Shown here piece after piece: positions 1 through 6,596 of a DNA stretch of 20,075 nt. The notes beneath the pieces were generated by a model. The model made no database searches and was not told where the DNA came from. It saw only the letters and a list, made by a program, of their open reading frames with translations. Within the stretch, counting starts at the first letter, position 1. Each line of letters begins with the position of its first letter. Source of the DNA: JBDGRJ01 sp042218065 (lineage in GTDB: Bacteria > Patescibacteriota > Patescibacteriia > Magasanikbacterales > UBA922). A program made the position numbers and the translations under genes. Location of the stretch: NCBI GenBank assembly GCA_042218065.1, contig JBDGRL010000009.1:1-20075 (forward strand), given 5' to 3'.

Positions 1-205
1 CCTCTTGTGCCATACACTCGCTCTCATAAGTGTAGCCATTAACACTACAAACTGCTTGAGTGGTGGAACACTCTGAGCCACTGCTAGTAGAGTCAGTAGA
101 AGTCGTATTATGCGAAGCTGAAACACTAACAATTGGCACCAAAGCTAATGCAAAACCACCGATTAGAAACCCTAAAAAGGTTCTTAACTTAAATTTATCA
201 ATCAT
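1..205 (-). CDS. Secreted protein with Kazal-type inhibitor motif (partial, 3' end outside window)
   Basis: The first 68 codons are visible; the gene runs off the window edge. Residues 1-30 form a signal peptide (charged start, hydrophobic stretch LGFLIGGFALALVPI, then VSVSA before SHN), followed by a Ser/Thr-rich linker (31-45). Residues 46-64 carry Cys46, Cys53 and Cys64 with the pattern C-x6-C-x6-Y-x3-C (VCSVNGYTYESEC), the core signature of Kazal serine-protease-inhibitor domains. Known Kazal domains have further cysteines after this point, which cannot be seen here. The product is probably exported or anchored outside the cell. The start at 205 is the only ATG that gives a signal peptide; no Shine-Dalgarno motif precedes it. 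It lies downstream of parB on the same strand but has its own candidate promoter. The family call rests on one motif and could be a false resemblance. Confidence 0.7.
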   Translation of the reverse strand, partial: MIDKFKLRTFLGFLIGGFALALVPIVSVSASHNTTSTDSTSSGSECSTTQAVCSVNGYTYESECMAQE

Positions 206-238
206 AAGTATACTCTTTATTATAAATTAACTATCTTT

Positions 239-265
239 ATTATAACAATTAACTAATTTGTACAA
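239..265 (-). promoter_or_regulatory. Candidate sigma70-type promoter of the Kazal-domain gene
   Basis: Read on the minus strand, TTGTAC (260-265) and a perfect TATAAT (239-244) are separated by 15 bp, in the 62-bp gap between parB and the Kazal gene. The spacing is shorter than ideal. The predicted leader is about 27 nt. Confidence 0.4.
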
Positions 266-267
266 AA

Positions 268-1176
268 TTATATTATTTCCCCCAAGATCTGCTTAAGCTC
301 CTCCGTGGAATAAAAGTCAATTTCAATTTCTCCACTCCCGTCTTTCTTTTTATTTATATTTACCTTTGTTCCTAAAATAGCCTCTAATTCCTCCTCTTTA
401 GCTAAAATATTTGGATCCTTTTTTCTTTTTTTAGTTTTAGAACTTTGTTTTCCAGAAGTGTCGTCAGAACTAGCATGCTGCTCTAACTCTCTAACACTTA
501 ACTCTTCTTCTAATAATCTCTCAAAAAGCTCTAATTGCTTAGCCTCCGATTCTAAACTTAACAAAGCTCTAGCTTTTCCTGCTTCTATCCTCCTCTCATC
601 CAAGGCTTGTTTAATCTCATCTGGAAGCTCTAATAATCGAATCATGTTAGCTATATTAGACCTGCTTCTACCCACTCTATCTGCAACTTCACTTTGAGTG
701 AGATCAAATTTTTGCATTAAACTATTGTAGGCCATGGCCTCCTCTAATGGGCTTAAATCCTGGCGTTGTAAATTTTCTATCATCGCCAACTCCATCTGTT
801 CTTTTTCGCTGGTGTCCTTTATAATAGCCGGTATTTTCTGTTTATTAGCTTTTTTACTAGCCCTAAGACGCCTCTCACCTGCAACCAGCTCATATTTACC
901 CTCACTTTTAGGTTTGATAGTAACAGGTTGCATAACTCCATATTCCTTTATAGATCGAACTAAATCTTTCAGCTCTTCTTCGGGGAAATTCTTCCTAGGT
1001 TGATGAGGGTTCGGGCTAATCTTTTCTATATTAACTTTAATGACCTGACCAGCGTCAGTCTGTTGTTTCTGCTTGTCTTTTTCTAGTTCGCCAGAACCAC
1101 TGACATCGGTTTTGCTAGACTGTTTTTCTTCTTGGTCAGATTGTATTAAAGAGTCCAAACCTTTGCCTAAAGCCAT
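268..1176 (-). CDS. parB: Chromosome-partitioning protein ParB (Spo0J family)
   Basis: ParB is the CTP-dependent clamp that loads on parS sites and, with ParA, segregates the chromosome; it also recruits SMC-ScpAB, whose two accessory subunits are encoded 2 kb away. The 302-residue protein has the usual start MALGKGLDSLI, a variable linker, and the N-terminal nuclease-like domain from about residue 46 with box I GERRLRAS (100-107) and box II ENLQR (134-138). A helix-turn-helix follows at about 158-181 (LTQSEVADRVGRSRSNIANMI in part) and a C-terminal dimerisation domain at about 252-302. The length is typical. It starts 3 nt after the parA stop codon, so it is co-transcribed with parA. No parS-like palindrome was seen near the operon. 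The identification is secure. Confidence 0.96.
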   Translation of the reverse strand: MALGKGLDSLIQSDQEEKQSSKTDVSGSGELEKDKQKQQTDAGQVIKVNIEKISPNPHQPRKNFPEEELKDLVRSIKEYGVMQPVTIKPKSEGKYELVAGERRLRASKKANKQKIPAIIKDTSEKEQMELAMIENLQRQDLSPLEEAMAYNSLMQKFDLTQSEVADRVGRSRSNIANMIRLLELPDEIKQALDERRIEAGKARALLSLESEAKQLELFERLLEEELSVRELEQHASSDDTSGKQSSKTKKRKKDPNILAKEEELEAILGTKVNINKKKDGSGEIEIDFYSTEELKQILGEII

Positions 1177-1179
1177 GTT

Positions 1180-1947
1180 TTAATTATTATGTTTTTGTAA
1201 TATTTCTTCTGCTAAATTTTTATAAGCCTCTGCTCCTCTGCTACTAGGTTCATACTCTAATATTGATTGGCCATAACTTGGAGCTTCTGCCAAACGAACA
1301 CTTCTAGGTATCTCAGTATCAAAAACCTTGTCCGGAAAGTGATTATGTAGCTCTTCTTTCACTTCTTCTGAAAGATTAGTTCTTTTATCCAGCATTGTCA
1401 GAAAAGCACCCATCACATTCAAATCGGGCTTTATGTGTTCTTTTACTAAATTTATTGAATTTAAAAGCTGACCCAAGCCCTCCAATGCGTAATACTCCGC
1501 TTGAACAGGTATGATAACCTCATCTGCTGCAACTAAACCATTTATTGTCAACAAACCCAAAGAAGGCGGGCAATCTATAATAACATAGTCATATGCATGT
1601 TTAGCCTCCTCTAATAAATCATGCAACTGAAACTCTCTACGATCTAAATCTACAAACTCTACATTTGCTCCCGCCAGATCTTCTGTAGCAGGAGCAATCC
1701 TTAAACCCTCATGAGAACTATTCAACACTACATCATGAAGATTGTGATCCTGGGTTAAAGCATGGTATAATCCGGAATCTAGTTCTTCTTTGTCCAGTCC
1801 AAGACCACTACTAGCATTCCCTTGTGGATCAAGATCTACCAACAAGACCAACTCTCCTAGTTCAGCTAAGCTTGCAGCTAAATTCATAGCACTAGTTGTT
1901 TTTCCAACACCTCCTTTTTGGTTTACTATTGAGATTATCTTGTTCAT
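1180..1947 (-). CDS. parA: Chromosome-partitioning ATPase ParA (Soj family)
   Basis: ParA is a deviant Walker P-loop ATPase that binds nucleoid DNA as an ATP dimer and moves ParB-parS complexes. With the start at 1947 the protein is 255 residues, the usual Soj length, and begins MNKIISIVNQKGGVGKTT, where KGGVGKTT is the deviant Walker A motif. LVDLDPQGN (A' motif) and VIIDCPPSLG (Walker B region) follow. An in-frame ATG at 1962 (MIDKL extension) is an alternative start and would make the mRNA nearly leaderless. The longer open frame up to 2127 reads antisense through the tRNA gene and is not part of the protein. parB follows after 3 nt. No Shine-Dalgarno motif is visible before either start. 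Confidence 0.95.
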   Translation of the reverse strand: MNKIISIVNQKGGVGKTTSAMNLAASLAELGELVLLVDLDPQGNASSGLGLDKEELDSGLYHALTQDHNLHDVVLNSSHEGLRIAPATEDLAGANVEFVDLDRREFQLHDLLEEAKHAYDYVIIDCPPSLGLLTINGLVAADEVIIPVQAEYYALEGLGQLLNSINLVKEHIKPDLNVMGAFLTMLDKRTNLSEEVKEELHNHFPDKVFDTEIPRSVRLAEAPSYGQSILEYEPSSRGAEAYKNLAEEILQKHNN

Positions 1948-1974
1948 CAATTTATCTATCATTAATTCAATAAT

Positions 1975-2003
1975 ATTATACATTATATTGACAAAAACAA
2001 CAA
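1975..2003 (-). promoter_or_regulatory. Promoter of parAB
   Basis: On the minus strand TTGTTG (1998-2003) and perfect TATAAT (1975-1980) are 17 bp apart. Transcription would start near 1968, giving a leader of about 5 nt to the ATG at 1962 or 20 nt to the ATG at 1947. The -35 box sits inside the spacer of the divergent tRNA promoter. Confidence 0.6.
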
Positions 2004-2016
2004 TTTTAGATAGAAT
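1988..2016 (+). promoter_or_regulatory. Promoter of the tRNA-Leu gene
   Basis: A perfect TTGACA (1988-1993) and TAGAAT (2011-2016) are separated by exactly 17 bp, ending 16 bp before the tRNA. This is a near-consensus sigma70-type promoter, as expected for a stable RNA gene. Confidence 0.75.
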
Positions 2017-2032
2017 TAGGGTGTAGTTTTGA

Positions 2033-2116
2033 GCCGTCGTGGCGGAATTGGCAGACGCGACGGATTCAAGATCCGTTGGGGTTACACCCGTGTGGGTTCG
2101 ACTCCCACCGACGGCA
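2033..2116 (+). tRNA. tRNA-Leu, anticodon CAA
   Basis: The 84-nt gene folds as a class II tRNA. The acceptor stem is GCCGTCG (2033-2039) with CGACGGC (2109-2115) and discriminator A at 2116. The anticodon stem ACGGA/TCCGT encloses the loop TTCAAGA, placing anticodon CAA at 2067-2069, which reads UUG. A long variable arm of the leucine type (GGG...CCC around 2079-2090) and a T arm GTGGG-TTCGACT-CCCAC complete the fold. CCA is not encoded. No hairpin terminator is visible just downstream on this strand. Confidence 0.97.
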
Positions 2117-2171
2117 CTAAATTTCACCCACCTCTTTTCAAATTTCTGATCAACATAGTTGAAAGAAAATT

Positions 2172-2205
2172 AAAAAAACCTTTCGCCGGAAATTACCAGC
2201 GAAAG
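2172..2205 (-). terminator. Rho-independent terminator of the scpA-scpB-carboxypeptidase operon
   Basis: On the minus strand the 7-bp stem CTTTCGC/GCGAAAG (2180-2205), with an inner GG/CC pairing, is followed by seven T residues (complement of A2172-A2178). It lies about 60 bp past the carboxypeptidase stop codon. There is no T tract on the plus side, so it should act on the minus strand only. Confidence 0.8.
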
Positions 2206-2267
2206 ATAAATTCATTTCATATTTAAGTCCTATATTCTAAATAATCTTACAAAATAGATTTTATCAC

Positions 2268-3305
2268 TTATTCAGGCCATTCGTAGTTATCAAACACCCA
2301 TCTTGCTGCTTTTCTAGCTACCTTAAACCTTGCTTCATGGCTGTCTGCCCCCAATACCACCACATCGACTACATGTCCATCTTTATCACTAACCTGAACT
2401 GTAAAATTATAACCAGCAGCATCTATGTACCCAGTCTTCCCCCCATAAACTCGCTCAAACTTATTAGGAATCCAACCCAATAAAAGCCAGTCTGTATTCC
2501 AAATATGATGTACCTCTTCTTCATTCCTCGGCTTTAATTTTACTTGATCTGTAGTTAGAGCTTTTTGAATTTTTTTATGCCTCATAGCTTCACGCAACAA
2601 GATTGATATATCTTTAGCTGTAGAAACACTTTTCTTATCTAGACCAGTGGTTCCTACAAAATAAGTATCATTCATTCCAAGACTTTGAGCTTTTTTATTC
2701 ATACGCTGGATAAAGGCTCGCATAGGCCAGTCTAAATCACGCACCAAACTATACATTGACTTATTAGAAGAGCCCACCAAAGATGCTGTCCATAAATTTG
2801 ATTTTGAATAGGTTTCGCCTGAATCTACTAATGAATCCGGAAGATCTTTATCGGTAACTTTTATTATTTGACTCCAGTCAATACCATTATCAAGTAAAAC
2901 CAGGGAACTCATAAGCTTTGTAATGCTAGCCAATGGGTGTTCAGCATCAGGGTTTTTAGCGAGCAATACCTTGCCGGTCTTATGGTCTTTAACCAAAACA
3001 CTTTTCGCCTCCCAGTCTGTTTTAACCTCAACTCCTTTTTTCAACTTAGGTACAGGCTTTTCTTTCTTTTGCTTTTTTTCTAGGTAATCAGGGCTCGGCT
3101 TGCTTTTCCTGGGTTCTGCCTGAACGGAGTCTATTCCAGAAATAGCAAAAATACGAGAAGATTGTTTGATATTCTGCTGTAATAAAAAACTAAAAAAAGA
3201 AAACAGCCCAAGAGAGATAAATCCTATAATTACAACTAAAGACATCACTGAAAAAGATTGGTTTCTAGAAAATCTACTATTTTTGATATCCTCTAGTTTA
3301 ATCAT
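2268..3305 (-). CDS. D-alanyl-D-alanine carboxypeptidase, membrane-anchored (peptidase S11, PBP5-like)
   Basis: This penicillin-binding-type enzyme trims the terminal D-Ala from peptidoglycan stem peptides outside the membrane. The 345-residue protein has a cytoplasmic start, one transmembrane segment (about 19-42), a Lys/Pro-rich linker (65-92) and the catalytic domain. The three family motifs are present: SITK at 127-130 with the nucleophilic serine, SSN at 179-181 (usually SGN or SxN), and KTG at 290-292. The anchor is N-terminal, unlike the C-terminal amphipathic helix of E. coli PBP5, and no C-terminal beta domain is apparent. Its start overlaps the end of scpB by 8 nt, so the two are translated from one message. 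The exact role (DacA, DacC or endopeptidase) cannot be told from sequence. Confidence 0.92.
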   Translation of the reverse strand: MIKLEDIKNSRFSRNQSFSVMSLVVIIGFISLGLFSFFSFLLQQNIKQSSRIFAISGIDSVQAEPRKSKPSPDYLEKKQKKEKPVPKLKKGVEVKTDWEAKSVLVKDHKTGKVLLAKNPDAEHPLASITKLMSSLVLLDNGIDWSQIIKVTDKDLPDSLVDSGETYSKSNLWTASLVGSSNKSMYSLVRDLDWPMRAFIQRMNKKAQSLGMNDTYFVGTTGLDKKSVSTAKDISILLREAMRHKKIQKALTTDQVKLKPRNEEEVHHIWNTDWLLLGWIPNKFERVYGGKTGYIDAAGYNFTVQVSDKDGHVVDVVVLGADSHEARFKVARKAARWVFDNYEWPE

Positions 3306-3840
3306 TTTTTTGTTCTAATAAATCTTCAATATACTCATGTGAACTAAGCTCTTCATAGTCTGGGAGTTCTTCAGTAGAATTTATACCAAGATACTGTAAA
3401 GCCTCAGAAGATAAGATATACTCTGAAACTATCCTGTCTTCCTTTTCTTGTTCTTCAATCAAACCTCTCATCATTAAGTTTCTTAAGATTCTCGTACAAT
3501 TAACTCCTCTAATTTCCTCCAGCTCCGGCTTGGTAATCGGACTCCGGTAAGCGATAATGGTAAGTGCCTCCAGCTGCGCTCGTGTAAGATCACTCTTTAC
3601 TTGTCTGTCAGTTAGCTCCTCTACCACATCCGAGTTTTCCGGGCTAGCTACCATCTGTGCTTGGTTTGTCTTTTTAATAATACTTAGCCCTCTATCCTGT
3701 TGTCTATACTCATCCGATAGTTGATCTATCGCCTCCTGCACCCTCTCTATACTAGCACCTGTTATCTTGGAGGCTGTCTCATACTCAAGCGGGTCTGAGT
3801 TTACAAATAATAATGACTCTAATCTGGACTTTAGGTTCAT
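3298..3840 (-). CDS. scpB: Segregation and condensation protein ScpB
   Basis: ScpB is the winged-helix kite subunit that dimerises and binds the ScpA linker in the SMC condensin complex, which compacts and disentangles new chromosomes. The 180-residue protein has the two winged-helix domains of the family. The diagnostic second-domain segment lies at residues 85-114 (LTRAQLEALTIIAYRSPIT followed by KPELEEIRGVN). The start codon overlaps the scpA stop as ATGA, and its own end overlaps the carboxypeptidase start by 8 nt, so all three are translationally coupled. The length is typical. No smc gene is in this window. Confidence 0.95.
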   Translation of the reverse strand: MNLKSRLESLLFVNSDPLEYETASKITGASIERVQEAIDQLSDEYRQQDRGLSIIKKTNQAQMVASPENSDVVEELTDRQVKSDLTRAQLEALTIIAYRSPITKPELEEIRGVNCTRILRNLMMRGLIEEQEKEDRIVSEYILSSEALQYLGINSTEELPDYEELSSHEYIEDLLEQKND

Positions 3841-4526
3841 TCTGCTTTACTTATATTAATTGAACCAAATGCACCTCGTTGAGAAAACTGAAAATCAAAC
3901 TGTTTTACTAGCTCTAACAAGGCCAAAAAACTGGCTATAAGTTCCGATTTATTATCATCCTCGCTTACAGAGTCTTTTAAGCTTACATTACCTTTTCCTG
4001 TCAGTAAACTCCTAATCTGATTTATTTTTTCTTTTACAGAGATGGTAGTGTCTACCTTGGTCTCAATAGGCGGCTCTGTTGGCTCCAGCTCCTCTATTAA
4101 TCTTACCATAAAATCGTTCAGCTTCGCAGTGGTTAAATTATCCGGCTTGTAATCCTGCTTGTACTTGGATAGATCCTGTTTTCTAGTATAGGACACATTT
4201 TCACCCCAAAGCTCTTTTATGTTTTCACTTGCTTTCTTGAACCTTTTATACACTTTTAGTTGCTGTTGTAATTTTTGTTCGTCCACTTCTTCACTCTCAT
4301 CTGGTATAAAGTGAGAGGATTTCAACAATAAAAGTTTAGTGGCCACCACCAAAAAATCAGACAGCTCATCTGTCTTCTCTTCCTCTATTTTATCAATATA
4401 ATCCAGGTACTGCTCCGTCACCTCGGATAACGCTACCTTGGTTATATCCAATTCTTCTTTTTTGATTAATTTCAAAAGTAGATCGTATGGGCCTTCAAAT
4501 TGTTCTAGTTGTATTTTAACACTCAT
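3837..4526 (-). CDS. scpA: Segregation and condensation protein ScpA (kleisin)
   Basis: ScpA is the kleisin that bridges the SMC head and neck and holds the ScpB dimer. The 229-residue protein opens with the family hallmark (residues 5-40: QLEQFEGPYDLLLKLIKKEE and then LDITKVALSEVTEQYL). The central region is charged and the C-terminal winged helix (about 165-229) binds the SMC head. It is the first gene of the scpA-scpB-carboxypeptidase operon. A perfect TATAAT ends only 5 nt before the ATG, so the transcript is probably leaderless, which agrees with the lack of a Shine-Dalgarno motif. The 142-bp inverted-repeat element abuts it upstream. Confidence 0.95.
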   Translation of the reverse strand: MSVKIQLEQFEGPYDLLLKLIKKEELDITKVALSEVTEQYLDYIDKIEEEKTDELSDFLVVATKLLLLKSSHFIPDESEEVDEQKLQQQLKVYKRFKKASENIKELWGENVSYTRKQDLSKYKQDYKPDNLTTAKLNDFMVRLIEELEPTEPPIETKVDTTISVKEKINQIRSLLTGKGNVSLKDSVSEDDNKSELIASFLALLELVKQFDFQFSQRGAFGSINISKAE

Positions 4527-4531
4527 TTCTA

Positions 4532-4537
4532 ATTATA
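4532..4537 (-). promoter_or_regulatory. -10 element for leaderless scpA transcription
   Basis: A perfect TATAAT on the minus strand ends 5 nt before the scpA ATG, so transcription would begin at or next to the A of the start codon. No good -35 box is found at 16-18 bp; that position falls at the inner edge of the left arm of the inverted-repeat element. Confidence 0.5.
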
Positions 4538-4677
4538 ATTCATACATGCCTGTTTATTCATTTTCGCTGACCCAGCGAGTCAGCTCCGAGGCTGAGGTTT
4601 CCGCTCCTGCTCGCCGAATTAGCAAGCAGATCTTGCCGCTTCAACCTCAGAATCGATAAACAGGCATGTATGAATTA
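4536..4677. repeat. 142-bp element with perfect 22-bp inverted ends and a folded GC-rich core
   Basis: The left arm 4536-4557 (TAATTCATACATGCC...) is the exact reverse complement of the right arm 4656-4677 (...GGCATGTATGAATTA). The 98-bp core is much richer in G and C than its surroundings and contains nested pairings. Read on the minus strand these are CTGAGGTT with AACCTCAG (8 bp) enclosing CTGCTTGC-7 nt-GCGAGCAG (8 bp with one G-U), then GCTGAC-7 nt-GTCAGC (6 bp). If the arms are taken as 20 bp, TA flanks both ends, as in a TA target-site duplication. It fills almost the whole gap between the GT-C-like gene stop and scpA. Possible identities are a miniature inverted-repeat transposable element, a structured non-coding RNA, or a read-through barrier. 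It lacks a T tract, so it is not an ordinary terminator. Confidence 0.85.
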
Positions 4678-4680
4678 GTT

Positions 4681-6396
4681 TTATTTAAGTTTCACTTTTT
4701 TTGCTCTATAGATCACATAAGAATTATTCTCGTAAACCTGTTCAAAATATTGCTCATCTAACAGATTTTTTGGAATACGGATCGTTTTTTGCTTTATCTT
4801 ATGAGGAAAGTCATCCAGATGCAGAATTACAGGATAATAATCATCCTTCCTCTTATAAAACACAAATAAATCAATAGAACTAAACTCATTACTATCTATC
4901 ATATCATAAAAAGCTTTAGAATTCTTCGAAAGTTTTAAGTTCTCTAAGAACCTTTTTCGAGCAGAAAAGTTTGCTGCCGGATGTGAGTTGTGCTGGTTAA
5001 AGTATATAAAATCATTCATCGGTAAAAAAGCATGCAGCTCCGGCAGACCTGTATGAAGCACTGTCTTTTCTGAAATGTTCGGGTAGTTTTCTTTTAGGTA
5101 GTTTTTCACTTTCAACTTAGCCGGTTTTAAATCTTTGGCTCGCACTCTGGATTTTAACACCTCTTTTTTATTGGTGAAGCTACCAAAAATCAACTGGGTG
5201 GATAGTATTATAGTAGCTAAAATATAGATACCCTTTTTATAATCTTCCAACCTCGGCTCATATTTATTCCATAAATAATCCACCCCATAAGCTGCCGCCA
5301 GACTTAAGACAGTCGGAACGAAAAACTCCATACCCTTATGCGCTTGAAGCGGAGATCTAAAGAAGTTCAAAGTAATCAGGCTCAATACATACCAGACAAA
5401 AGGAGCAACCAATAAACTCAATAAGGCTCTCATCTTTACCTTATCTCTAAGTAAAAGCACCACAGCTAGGCCAAATAATATAACCGCTGAAGATATACTT
5501 AATATCTCAATATCCAGCGAGTAACTGCTCAGAGCACCAAGAGACCAAAACCCGAGCTGCCAGTTTTCGGAACCGTGTTCTAGGTAGCTCAAACTTAAAG
5601 GCACCCAGTAAGGAGCAGCTACAATAACCGAGATTAACGCCGTTTTTGTAAGCTGCCAGTATTTTTTAAAGGGTCTAGATTCAAACAGAACAAACAGAGA
5701 GATTCCGATCGCAGCCAAGATAAACCAATAATAAAAAATTTGAAACAAGATCCCCCCTACTACTCCCAGCAGAAGTATTTTCTTATTGTTTAAACTTTCT
5801 TCATGTAGGTGCACTAGTAAATATTGCGCCCAAAGTACAGTAAAAGCTACACTGACCAGCTCATATGGCTTAGTAATTATCTCACTCCAACTTAAAGTAA
5901 TGAGTACAAACAAAGGAGACAATAACCACGCAGTTCTTTGTTCAAAAGAACGATCCCAGATCAAATTTTGAGCCCAATAAAACAATAACGGAAACACTAG
6001 AATGGTAGCCAGACCAGCTGTTTTAGCGATCTGAATCCCTTGAAAATCTAGATATCTACCCAAAAGTCCAAAGCCCTGAAACCAAAGCGGTGGATAAAAC
6101 GGAGGCAAAGAAGCATAAGCAAAATCAACAAATAAACCCCCATGGGCAAACATCTCATACATAGCAGCTATCGTAATCTCATCACCTTTCAGCCCCCAAA
6201 ACAATAGATCCGTGCCCTCGACTAGAGAAAAATAAGCTAAGCCGGAAAATAATCCTACAGCTGCCAGATACAAAGCCGAGCTTCTTTTGAAGTATATGAT
6301 TAAAACAGCTGAAGCTAAAAAACCAAACAAAGATAACTTTATCCAGAGTAAGTGCTGGATATCGGTAAAATTTAAGACAAGTTGAAGGGTTTCCAT
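4681..6396 (-). CDS. Polytopic membrane protein, probable GT-C-type glycosyltransferase
   Basis: The 571-residue protein has roughly 11-12 hydrophobic helices over residues 15-405 and a soluble C-terminal domain (about 410-571). The first extracytoplasmic loop holds an acidic motif (GDE at 71-73) followed by a conserved-looking segment ending in YASLPPFYPPLWFQGFG (94-110). An acidic motif in the first loop and this topology are typical of GT-C-fold transferases that use polyprenyl-phosphate sugars, and the YPPLWF segment reminds me of AftA-type arabinofuranosyltransferases. That specific assignment is tentative. It would act at the outer membrane face in cell-surface glycan synthesis. The gene stands alone, with the inverted-repeat element directly after its stop codon and about 200 bp of unassigned DNA upstream. 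Confidence 0.7.
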   Translation of the reverse strand: METLQLVLNFTDIQHLLWIKLSLFGFLASAVLIIYFKRSSALYLAAVGLFSGLAYFSLVEGTDLLFWGLKGDEITIAAMYEMFAHGGLFVDFAYASLPPFYPPLWFQGFGLLGRYLDFQGIQIAKTAGLATILVFPLLFYWAQNLIWDRSFEQRTAWLLSPLFVLITLSWSEIITKPYELVSVAFTVLWAQYLLVHLHEESLNNKKILLLGVVGGILFQIFYYWFILAAIGISLFVLFESRPFKKYWQLTKTALISVIVAAPYWVPLSLSYLEHGSENWQLGFWSLGALSSYSLDIEILSISSAVILFGLAVVLLLRDKVKMRALLSLLVAPFVWYVLSLITLNFFRSPLQAHKGMEFFVPTVLSLAAAYGVDYLWNKYEPRLEDYKKGIYILATIILSTQLIFGSFTNKKEVLKSRVRAKDLKPAKLKVKNYLKENYPNISEKTVLHTGLPELHAFLPMNDFIYFNQHNSHPAANFSARKRFLENLKLSKNSKAFYDMIDSNEFSSIDLFVFYKRKDDYYPVILHLDDFPHKIKQKTIRIPKNLLDEQYFEQVYENNSYVIYRAKKVKLK

Positions 6397-6596
6397 TTTT
6401 CATTTTAACTATCAACTAATAGAGCTGGGGAGGGAAGTAATTTAGTCATTTATTTTACTAAAATCCCAAAAAGGAGTTTCAATTGTCTATACTTCCTACA
6501 TCCTTGTGTATTTAAACTTTTTTACCGTTATGTCTTTTAGAACTACATTATCAACACTTTCCAACTATTCAAAATTTTTCTATAATTTATTAATCT

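Noticed and set aside
1948..2127. N-terminal extension of parA to 315 residues
   Set aside because: The extra 60 residues are an antisense translation of the tRNA-Leu gene and promoter region; the family start MNKIISIVNQKGG is at 1947.
2029..2226. 65-codon plus-strand frame
   Set aside because: It reads through the tRNA gene and the minus-strand terminator; no protein family features.
1177..2400. parS site near parAB
   Set aside because: I looked for a TGTTTCACGTGAAACA-like palindrome and found none.
4438..4659. 73-codon plus-strand frame across scpA start and the inverted repeat
   Set aside because: It overlaps scpA in antisense and its composition follows the folded core; a short peptide starting at 4547 within the element cannot be excluded but has no support.
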